Source: an uncultured Prevotellaceae bacterium
GTDB lineage: Bacteria; Bacteroidota; Bacteroidia; Bacteroidales; Bacteroidaceae
Direction of reading: 5' to 3'
Assembly (NCBI GenBank): GCA_945827465.1
Contig: CALZOH010000119.1
Span: 1 to 9,855, forward strand
DNA: 9,855 nt
The translations under genes were made by a program, and so were the position numbers. The notes under the pieces were generated by a model. That model made no database searches, was not told the DNA's origin, and was given only the letters and a program-made list of their open reading frames with translations. This document shows positions 1-5,050 of this stretch, piece by piece. The number at the start of each line of letters is the position of its first letter. Position 1 is the first letter of the stretch.

Positions 1-131
1 CCCAACAAGGCATTCCTTATATTTATAAAGGTTGTTCTTGGGGTAAATGTTACTTATTTAGGTTGTTGCCAAACAATGTCAAATTAAATGAAAGAGCCGT
101 GTCGGATGTACCTTGTCGGGCAGGTTACACT
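1..131. other. Intergenic sequence, no gene recognised
   Basis: AT-rich sequence with no convincing reading frame or promoter. Short inverted matches near 1-43 (CCCAA at 1-5 with TTGGG at 38-42) could be the remains of a terminator for a gene left of the window, but the pairing is too broken to call. A small + strand frame starting at 63 runs into the hairpin element and is treated as spurious. Confidence 0.5.
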
Positions 132-305
132 CTTAAACCCAAATCGGTCATTAGCGTTATGATGATAACAACTCTTGTTTTTGTTCAGATGTCTCTACGT
201 TTTGAGGGCGCAATGGGGTTCCATTGCAACCGAAAAACGGAAAGGCAGATGACAAAAAAAAAGTTTGTTTGCGCATAATAGTCTAATGACCGATTTGGGT
301 TAAAG
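132..305. repeat. Long-hairpin inverted-repeat element (MITE-like or structured RNA)
   Basis: The two ends are inverted repeats: 136-154 (AACCCAAATCGGTCATTAG) is the exact reverse complement of 283-301, and the match extends to 132-154/283-305 with one mismatch. Pairing continues inward in nested order: TTATG 157-161 with CATAA 274-278; AACAACT 167-173 with 262-269 (one bulge); TTTTTGT 178-184 with ACAAAAA 252-258; TGTCT 190-194 with 243-247 (one G-U); CGTTTT 198-203 with AAAACG 234-239; GG 207-208 with CC 230-231; and a perfect GCAATGG 210-216 / CCATTGC 221-227 stem with a GGTT loop. Nothing in it codes convincingly. TTAA occurs at both edges (133-136, 300-303) but does not give a clean target duplication. 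It could be a non-autonomous palindromic mobile element, an intergenic repeat family, or a structured RNA. I do not recognise a named family. Confidence 0.75.
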
Positions 306-478
306 TAGCCACGGTTGCATACGACTATTCATTATTTAGGACACTATTGTGCTAAAATACCTGTTTTTGCTACAAGGTTACTTGGAAGTAATGAGAAAGA
401 GAGTTAAAGTATCGTTCTTTTCAATGATTTATCGTAAAAAAGACATGATTACGTAAACAATAGCAGTGAAAAATTGAG
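306..478. other. Intergenic region upstream of argB
   Basis: AT-rich, no gene seen. The only clear local structure is a perfect inverted repeat TTACTT-GG-AAGTAA at 378-391, about 100 bp before the argB start. It has the shape of a dimeric operator but does not match an ArgR box, and no regulator can be assigned. Confidence 0.4.
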
Positions 479-486
479 TAATTTTG
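479..486 (+). promoter_or_regulatory. Bacteroides-type -7 promoter box for argB
   Basis: TAATTTTG matches the Bacteroidetes housekeeping -7 consensus TAnnTTTG at every fixed position. No TTTG is present at the usual -33 distance (around 455-459), so only half of the promoter is seen. In this class transcription starts a few bases past the box, here about 491-493, which puts the 5' end almost on the ATG at 494. The argB mRNA would then be leaderless or nearly so. Confidence 0.65.
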
Positions 487-493
487 CAGCAAT

Positions 494-1279
494 ATGAAAG
501 AAAATCTAACTATCGTGAAAGTGGGAGGAAAAATCGTTGAAGAGGAAGCCTCCTTGCAAAAGTTATTGGAAGAGTTTACTGCTGTTGAAGGCCCGAAGGT
601 GTTGATACATGGCGGTGGTCGAACGGCAACAGCGCTGGCTGCCAAGATGGGAATAGAAACTCGGATGGTAGACGGACGTCGCATTACCGATGAAGATATG
701 TTGCGCGTGGTCACCATGGTTTATGCCGGATTGGTTAACAAGAATGTCGTGGCAAAACTTCAGTCTTTAGGCGTGAAGGCATTGGGTTTGACGGGTGCCG
801 ATATGGATGTCATCCGCTCACATCGTCGTCCGGTGAAAGAAATAGATTATGGTTTTGTGGGCGATGTAGACAATGTAGACGGTGAAGCTCTTTCCGTATT
901 GATTGACCGCAACTTTGTGCCGGTGATGGCTCCACTGACTCACGATGGAAAAGGTCAGTTGCTCAATACCAATGCCGATACCATAGCCGGCGAAGTAGCC
1001 AAGGCTTTGGCATCGTATTATCAGGTAACGCTCATTTATTGTTTTGAGAAGAAGGGAGTGCTTGCCAATCCGGATGATGACGATAGTGTCATACCGTTGA
1101 TTACGCCCCAGAAGTATGAATCTCTGAAAGAACAGCAGGTGATACAGGGCGGCATGATACCCAAACTGGACAATAGCTTTGCAGCGCTGCGTGCCGGAGT
1201 GGACAAAGTAATCATTACTCGCGTAGGGCAAATTGGTAAAGACGGAGGAACGACTATCTTAAATTACGAAGTTCAATAA
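494..1279 (+). CDS. argB: Acetylglutamate kinase (ArgB)
   Basis: Cytoplasmic amino-acid kinase of arginine biosynthesis, which phosphorylates N-acetyl-L-glutamate at the gamma-carboxylate using ATP (second step of the pathway). The 261 aa match the usual family length. Visible signatures are the N-terminal phosphate-binding strand and loop VKVGGK (residues 8-13), HGGG (39-42) with the following substrate-side segment VDGRRITD (59-66), NTNAD (158-162) in the acyl-glutamate/ATP region, and GGMIPKL (219-225), a family hallmark with the lysine near the nucleotide phosphates. The ATG lies directly after the -7 box and gives the standard N-terminus. Bacteroides fragilis is known to make arginine through succinylated intermediates at the transcarbamylase step, so the real substrate here might be N-succinylglutamate; that is inference. 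The stop codon is followed immediately by another TAA, and the phosphatase gene starts 18 bp later, suggesting cotranscription. Confidence 0.96.
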   Translation: MKENLTIVKVGGKIVEEEASLQKLLEEFTAVEGPKVLIHGGGRTATALAAKMGIETRMVDGRRITDEDMLRVVTMVYAGLVNKNVVAKLQSLGVKALGLTGADMDVIRSHRRPVKEIDYGFVGDVDNVDGEALSVLIDRNFVPVMAPLTHDGKGQLLNTNADTIAGEVAKALASYYQVTLIYCFEKKGVLANPDDDDSVIPLITPQKYESLKEQQVIQGGMIPKLDNSFAALRAGVDKVIITRVGQIGKDGGTTILNYEVQ

Positions 1280-1297
1280 TAATTTTATTACATATCC

Positions 1298-2998
1298 ATG
1301 AAACATAAAAAAATATCCCTTGTGTTGGTTATGGCTTTCCTGTTGATATTTCAGGTAAAAGCAATTGACCCGAAAACGGTGAAGCCTGTCAAGAACATCA
1401 TCTTGATGGTAAGCGACGGAACTTCTCTGAGCAACTTGTCGTTGGCAAGATGGTTGCAGTATTATCAGGATCCTTCAAAACCAAAATTGTTTTTGGACCC
1501 TTATTTGTGTGGTACGGTCAGAACCAATTGTTCTGATGGTCCGATTGGTGACTCAGCCCCTACGACGTCATGTTATGTGACCGGTCATGCCAGTCGCGCC
1601 GGTTATGTGTCATCATATCCACCCGATCAAGGTGAAGCCAACATTGACCCAATAGACGGCACTAAGGCCTATGGCCCGATGGCAACCCTTCTTGAGGCTG
1701 CCAAGCAAGTTTATGGAAAGAGTACGGGCTTTGTGGTGACTTGTGAGTTTCCGCATGCAACTCCTGCCGATGTATCGGCCCACTACTATAATCGGGGTGC
1801 CTATAACTTCATTTCTGAACAACAGGTACACAATCAACTTGACGTAGTAATCGGTGGTGGCAATAACTATCTGAGCCGCGATCAGGAGGCCTATCTGAAA
1901 GAACATGGTTACACAGTATTGCGCAACGACCTCGCCGGCATGCGCAGTTGTAAGAACAACAAGATGTGGGCGCTGTATAATACGGCTTCCATGGATTATG
2001 AAATTGACCGCGACCCCGCCAAGGAACCTGAACTGGCAGAAGGTGTAAAACTCGCTCTTGAAAAGCTCTCGAAGAATTCCAAAGGATTTTTCCTGCTGGT
2101 TGAAGGTAGTAAAGTTGACTGGGCCACTCATGCTAACGACCCTGCCACAGTAGGTCCTGAGGTGTTGGCTTTTGACCGTGCAGTCGGTGCAGCTATTGAT
2201 TTCGCCAAAAAAGATGGCAACACGGTGGTGATAGCTTTGGCAGACCATTGTACAGGCGGTATGAGCATCGGTAAGTATGGCTTGAGCAATTATTCCAAGC
2301 GTACAAAGGCAGAACTCTTTCAGCCGATTCTGAATTTCAAGATGTCTATCGATGCTTTGGGAAAACGCTTGAATGCTGAACCTTATGAAAAACTTCGTGA
2401 AGTGTTTAAAGAGTGCGAAGGTGTTGATTTGACGGATGAGGAAGTTGAACTCATCGTTAACAGTAAGGGATATAAGAGCAGCCCGATTCCGGTGGAATTG
2501 AGAAAGGGCCAAGAAGACAAACCGTTGTATAGCCCCAGTTTCTCAGGCTTGCTGGCAAAGATCCTTAACAATCATTGCTGCCTTGGCTGGGCCAGTGGCG
2601 GACATACCGGTGACGATGTATTCCTGGCTTGCTATCACCCTAAAGGACAAATCCCTGTGGGTATGAATACCAACGTGGAGATAGCACATTATATGCAGGC
2701 GCTATTTGGAATGTACGGTAAGATGGATGCCTTCTCCGACCGCATTTTTACCCATCATGATGTGGCTTTCAAGGGTTATGACTTTAAGGTGATAGAACCT
2801 GAAGAGAAAAACGGATTCTATAAACTCGTTGTGAACAATCCTTCCAACGGCAAGACGATGACCATTCAAGCTCATTCAAACATTGCCCAGATGAGTGGAT
2901 CTGACAATCGCAAGTTAGAACTTCCTTCGGTGATGCCTTATGTTGACAGAACCAAGAAATTCTATGTTCCCTCGGATATAGCCAAGTATTTGAAATAA
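1298..2998 (+). CDS. Secreted alkaline phosphatase (PhoA-type superfamily)
   Basis: Exported metal-dependent phosphomonoesterase, probably periplasmic, releasing phosphate from organic phosphate esters. Residues 1-22 form a signal peptide (KHKK, hydrophobic stretch, then VKA before Ile23). The mature protein shows the family's metal and catalytic motifs in order: VSDG with Asp40; the nucleophile segment GDSAPTTS with Ser86; HATP with His153 and Thr155; VEGSKVDWATHAND with Glu269, Asp274 and His278; ADHCTGG with Asp316 and His317; and GGHTGDD with His436. All expected ligands are present, so it should be active. A roughly 100-residue insert (about 330-430) separates the last two motifs, and residues about 490-566 form an extra beta-rich tail. 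The gene starts 18 bp after argB, with no Shine-Dalgarno sequence or promoter of its own seen, and ends at an intrinsic terminator. No Pho box was recognised, so phosphate control is not shown. Physiological substrate unknown. Confidence 0.93.
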   Translation: MKHKKISLVLVMAFLLIFQVKAIDPKTVKPVKNIILMVSDGTSLSNLSLARWLQYYQDPSKPKLFLDPYLCGTVRTNCSDGPIGDSAPTTSCYVTGHASRAGYVSSYPPDQGEANIDPIDGTKAYGPMATLLEAAKQVYGKSTGFVVTCEFPHATPADVSAHYYNRGAYNFISEQQVHNQLDVVIGGGNNYLSRDQEAYLKEHGYTVLRNDLAGMRSCKNNKMWALYNTASMDYEIDRDPAKEPELAEGVKLALEKLSKNSKGFFLLVEGSKVDWATHANDPATVGPEVLAFDRAVGAAIDFAKKDGNTVVIALADHCTGGMSIGKYGLSNYSKRTKAELFQPILNFKMSIDALGKRLNAEPYEKLREVFKECEGVDLTDEEVELIVNSKGYKSSPIPVELRKGQEDKPLYSPSFSGLLAKILNNHCCLGWASGGHTGDDVFLACYHPKGQIPVGMNTNVEIAHYMQALFGMYGKMDAFSDRIFTHHDVAFKGYDFKVIEPEEKNGFYKLVVNNPSNGKTMTIQAHSNIAQMSGSDNRKLELPSVMPYVDRTKKFYVPSDIAKYLK

Positions 2999-3024
2999 AA
3001 GAAGTGGTATTTCCATAATTCAGA

Positions 3025-3089
3025 GCAGGCTCTGGCTTGTTGATGGATACTTCATTATCCTGCCAACAAATCAGAGTCTGCAATTTTTT
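3025..3089 (+). terminator. Strong intrinsic terminator after the alkaline phosphatase gene
   Basis: The arm 3025-3042 pairs with 3064-3081 (CAACAAATCAGAGTCTGC) over 18 positions: 15 Watson-Crick pairs, 2 G-U pairs and 1 mismatch. The apical part forms a second stem, GGATA 3045-3049 with TATCC 3056-3060, around a 6-nt loop. Six T residues follow at 3084-3089. An alternative smaller hairpin, CAGAGC-AG-GCTCTG at 3021-3034, overlaps the left arm. The position, 27 bp past the phosphatase stop codon, separates the argB-phosphatase unit from the sigma-factor unit. Confidence 0.85.
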
Positions 3090-3098
3090 GTTCAGTCG

Positions 3099-3124
3099 TG
3101 TAACAAATCATCGGGTAAATCGTC
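3099..3124 (+). promoter_or_regulatory. Candidate ECF-sigma-type promoter for the sigma operon
   Basis: TGTAAC at 3099-3104, a 16-bp spacer, then CGTC at 3121-3124. This fits the general ECF promoter pattern of an AAC-containing -35 and a CGT-containing -10 spaced 16-17 bp, as known for Bacillus subtilis SigX, SigW and SigM. No TAnnTTTG box was found between the terminator and the start codon. Since the gene downstream encodes an ECF sigma factor, autoregulation is the natural reading. This is motif matching only, and Bacteroidetes ECF consensus sequences are less well defined. Confidence 0.45.
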
Positions 3125-3147
3125 TTTAATAACAGAGAGCAACAACA

Positions 3148-3654
3148 ATGACAACATTCAGGGACGACGTATTACCCTTAAAAGACCTGCTTTATCGTCT
3201 AGCGCTCCGCATCACGTTAGACGCGGTTGAGGCTGAGGACATCGTTCAGGAAACGTTGATCAGAGTTTGGAACAAACGCGAGGAGTTTGACCGTATCGTG
3301 TCAATCGAAGCGTTCAGTGTAACGGTTTGTAGGAATCTGGCGCTCGATTGGATTGCCAAAAAAGATTCGCAAAGCCAATCATTGGATGAATCGTTTAACA
3401 ATACTCCGGATAATGCGTATAGTCCGTTGCAATCACTCTCGCTGAATGACAAAAAAGATTGGGTGATGAAATTATTCAATCAATTGCCCGAGAAATTGAA
3501 GTCGGTGATGCAGTTGAGGGATATAGAGGGAAAAAGTTATAAGGAAATAGCATCCGTGTTGGGTATCACAGAAGATCAGGTAAAGGTAAACCTCTTCAGG
3601 GCACGTCAGCGCGTGAGGCAAAATTTTGAAAAAATAGATAGCTTTGGATTATAA
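3148..3654 (+). CDS. ECF-family RNA polymerase sigma factor
   Basis: Two-domain alternative sigma factor that directs RNA polymerase to a small regulon, usually for envelope or stress responses. At 168 aa it has typical ECF length. Sigma region 2 covers about 8-72, with the core-binding helix EAEDIVQET (28-36) followed by RVW (39-41) and the -10-recognition helix around 56-70 (FSVTVCRNLALDWIA). A polar linker (73-100) lacks region 3. Region 4 covers about 107-158, with LPEKLKSVMQLRDIEG and the helix-turn-helix SYKEIASVLGITEDQVK (130-146) for -35 recognition. The gene sits directly behind a terminator and a candidate ECF promoter, and its last 11 bp overlap the next gene, a likely anti-sigma factor. 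Its targets are unknown apart from probable self-activation. An ECF sigma gene downstream of argB is an arrangement I recall from other Bacteroides; here the phosphatase lies between them. Confidence 0.93.
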   Translation: MTTFRDDVLPLKDLLYRLALRITLDAVEAEDIVQETLIRVWNKREEFDRIVSIEAFSVTVCRNLALDWIAKKDSQSQSLDESFNNTPDNAYSPLQSLSLNDKKDWVMKLFNQLPEKLKSVMQLRDIEGKSYKEIASVLGITEDQVKVNLFRARQRVRQNFEKIDSFGL

Positions 3655-4141
3655 ATACATTGAACAATTACTGGAACGCTATTGGCAATGCCTAACCAGC
3701 GTGGAGGAAGAGCAGATTTTGTGTCATTTCTTCAGTCAGGAAGAGGTGCCGGCCCATTTGCAGCGTTATGCACCGTTGTTTGCTTGTTTGCAACAGGAGA
3801 AAAAGGTAGGCCTAAGTGCGGATTTCGATGAAAAAGTGCTCGCCCGGGTTGAAACGGAGGTGGTTCATGCCCGTCGCAACACGGTACGATTCCGTTTGTT
3901 GCCGCTTTATAGAGCCGCAGCTGTAGTAGCCATCGTTCTTGGATTGGGCTTTGCTGCCCAGCATTCCTTTGAACAAAATTCTGAGGAGGTAGGCGTAAGC
4001 TATAACTACAGTGATTATAAAGATACGTATTCTGATCCTCAGGTTGCATATGAACAAGTTTCGTCGGCGTTGAAGGCTATGTCGAAGGGCTTGCGCGATG
4101 CGGGCTTAAAGCAACTTGACTCTACGTGGGTGAAACAATAA
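3644..4141 (+). CDS. Single-pass membrane protein, probable anti-sigma factor
   Basis: I recognise no named domain, but location and topology fit an anti-sigma partner of the ECF factor. Residues 1-87 are a cytoplasmic part (IEQLLERYWQCLTSVEEE near the N-terminus, resembling the helical start of Bacteroidetes anti-sigma-like proteins). A basic stretch (RRN...RFR, 77-84) precedes one transmembrane helix at about 88-105 (AAAVVAIVLGLGFAA). Residues 106-165 form a short Tyr/Asp/Ser-rich periplasmic tail. No zinc-binding HxxxCxxC motif is visible. The start is TTG: an in-frame TAG at 3635-3637 lies just upstream and no ATG follows until far inside the protein, so TTG at 3644 is almost forced. It overlaps the end of the sigma gene by 11 bp, which implies translational coupling. 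The role is inferred from context, not from a catalytic or binding motif. Confidence 0.8.
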   Translation: MDYKYIEQLLERYWQCLTSVEEEQILCHFFSQEEVPAHLQRYAPLFACLQQEKKVGLSADFDEKVLARVETEVVHARRNTVRFRLLPLYRAAAVVAIVLGLGFAAQHSFEQNSEEVGVSYNYSDYKDTYSDPQVAYEQVSSALKAMSKGLRDAGLKQLDSTWVKQ

Positions 4142-4146
4142 ACCTC

Positions 4147-4151
4147 GGAGG
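4147..4151 (+). promoter_or_regulatory. Shine-Dalgarno sequence before the DUF4252 gene
   Basis: GGAGG, within a run GGAGGGG to 4153, lies 5 nt before the ATG at 4157. Such strong anti-SD complementarity is uncommon in Bacteroidetes and is absent from the other starts in this window. It also favours the first of the two adjacent ATG codons. Confidence 0.6.
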
Positions 4152-4156
4152 GGCGA

Positions 4157-4681
4157 ATGATGAGGAAAACAAAACTTACGCTGATCATTCTGTTGGCCTT
4201 GATGACTTCCATCGGGAGCGCGGCCAAAGGCGTGAAAGATTTTGTGTCTGTCTTCATGGAAAATTTGCAGCAGTCGTGTGATTCAATAGAAGTGAAAGAC
4301 TTCAGTTGTGTGACCGTAAGTCCGAGCATGATTAGCCAGTTGCGACAAATTATGTCGGCCGAGGATGAGTCGGATGGCGATGTAGAACAAATTCCCGACA
4401 TACTTACTCACGTAAAGAGTATGCGTATTTTTTCGGCTGTTCGTAAGCCGGAGAAATATTATACGGAAGCGGTGAAATTGCTGGAATCAGACAAAAAACA
4501 CTATAAACCCTTTGCAGGAGAGGGTGCTCAGCGCAAGAGTACGCCTGTGTGGGTGAGAAAGAATGGTAGCAAGGTTGTTGAAATGATTGTATTTAATCGT
4601 ACAAACGATGACCAACTTCATATTGTCAATGTTACGGGTGATATGAATAAAGATTTTATCAACCTGCTATTAAAAATGTAG
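4157..4681 (+). CDS. Exported DUF4252-family protein
   Basis: A 174-residue exported protein of the DUF4252 type, a Bacteroidetes family of unknown biochemical function often found near ECF sigma genes. Residues 1-23 are a signal peptide (MMRKTK, hydrophobic core LTLIILLALMTSIG, then SAA), and no lipobox cysteine is present. The mature part shows the family pattern: an N-terminal helix (KDFVSVFMENLQQ), a short strand (VKDFSCVTVSPSMI), a central segment HVKSMRIFSAVRKPEKYYTEAVKLL, and C-terminal strands with VWVRKNGSKVVEMIVFNR and LHIVNVTGDMNKDFINLL. The gene begins 15 bp after the anti-sigma candidate and is followed by a strong terminator, so it is the last gene of the sigma operon. A likely role is an envelope-located sensor, modulator or effector of the sigma pathway, but that is inference from position. 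Confidence 0.85.
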   Translation: MMRKTKLTLIILLALMTSIGSAAKGVKDFVSVFMENLQQSCDSIEVKDFSCVTVSPSMISQLRQIMSAEDESDGDVEQIPDILTHVKSMRIFSAVRKPEKYYTEAVKLLESDKKHYKPFAGEGAQRKSTPVWVRKNGSKVVEMIVFNRTNDDQLHIVNVTGDMNKDFINLLLKM

Positions 4682-4780
4682 AAATGTAAAACAGTTATTA
4701 TAGCTCCTCGTGAGCATTGCTTAAACAAAACCGAAACGTTAAGGTTTCAACTCTCATCTTCTTTGTGAAAAGATACAGTG

Positions 4781-4822
4781 GCCGACTCCATCAATGATTG
4801 GAAGTCGGCTTCTGTTTTTTTT
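4781..4822 (+). terminator. Intrinsic terminator ending the sigma operon
   Basis: GCCGACTCC at 4781-4789 pairs with GGAAGTCGGC at 4800-4809 (nine pairs, one bulged A), around a 10-nt loop that can itself pair (ATC/GAT). ACAG 4775-4778 with CTGT 4812-4815 extends the stem across a small internal loop, and the T-run 4815-4822 follows. An A-rich stretch on the left (4768-4771) makes weak termination from the other side possible. Confidence 0.88.
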
Positions 4823-4942
4823 GATAAGTTGCTGACAGAAGATGTTGTATTTAGCGACAGTGGACTGAGTCAAAAACATGTTATACAAAACATATCGTGA
4901 TTTTTTCGCTGTGGCAGGCTATGTATAATGAATTATTATTTC
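4823..4942. other. Spacer between terminator and promoter, no gene
   Basis: Together with the flanking pieces this belongs to a 369-bp gene-free stretch (4682-5050). The part before 4781 is the 3' trailer of the sigma operon, with only short hairpins such as GAAAC/GTTTC at 4733-4748. The part here is AT-rich (TATAAT-like and AATTATTATT tracts) and holds no reading frame I would accept. Confidence 0.5.
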
Positions 4943-4950
4943 TACTTTTG
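4943..4950 (+). promoter_or_regulatory. Bacteroides-type -7 promoter box for the giant surface protein gene
   Basis: TACTTTTG matches TAnnTTTG at all fixed positions. No TTTG is found at the -33 distance. Initiation would be near 4955-4957, giving a leader of about 95 nt before the ATG at 5051. Confidence 0.65.
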
Positions 4951-4956
4951 TGCACT

Positions 4957-5050
4957 GAGTAGATGTCAATTGGACATTTCCCCTGTTATTGAGTTAGTGA
5001 AGCAACTATTAATAAGAACAATTTAGTATTAACTTTAAAACAAAACGTGT
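4957..5050 (+). other. 5' leader of the giant surface protein mRNA
   Basis: Predicted untranslated leader of about 95 nt. A small hairpin ATGTC-AATTG-GACAT (4963-4977) lies close to the 5' end. The stretch before the start codon is very A/T-rich and lacks a Shine-Dalgarno sequence, as usual in Bacteroidetes. No known riboswitch architecture is recognised. Confidence 0.4.

Noticed and set aside
63..278. 71-aa + strand reading frame
   Set aside because: It runs through most of the long-hairpin element, has no promoter or recognisable protein features, and its composition follows the palindrome.
1282..1297. TAATTTTA as a separate promoter for the alkaline phosphatase gene
   Set aside because: It lacks the final G of the -7 consensus and sits in an AT-rich 18-bp gap; cotranscription with argB is simpler.
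4875..4898. AAC ... CGT pair upstream of the giant gene as a second ECF target promoter
   Set aside because: The spacing is 18 bp rather than 16-17 and the flanking bases do not match TGTAAC or CGTC; a perfect TAnnTTTG box lies downstream.
4957..5050. Riboswitch in the leader of the giant gene
   Set aside because: Only one short 5-bp hairpin is visible and there is no terminator or anti-terminator arrangement.
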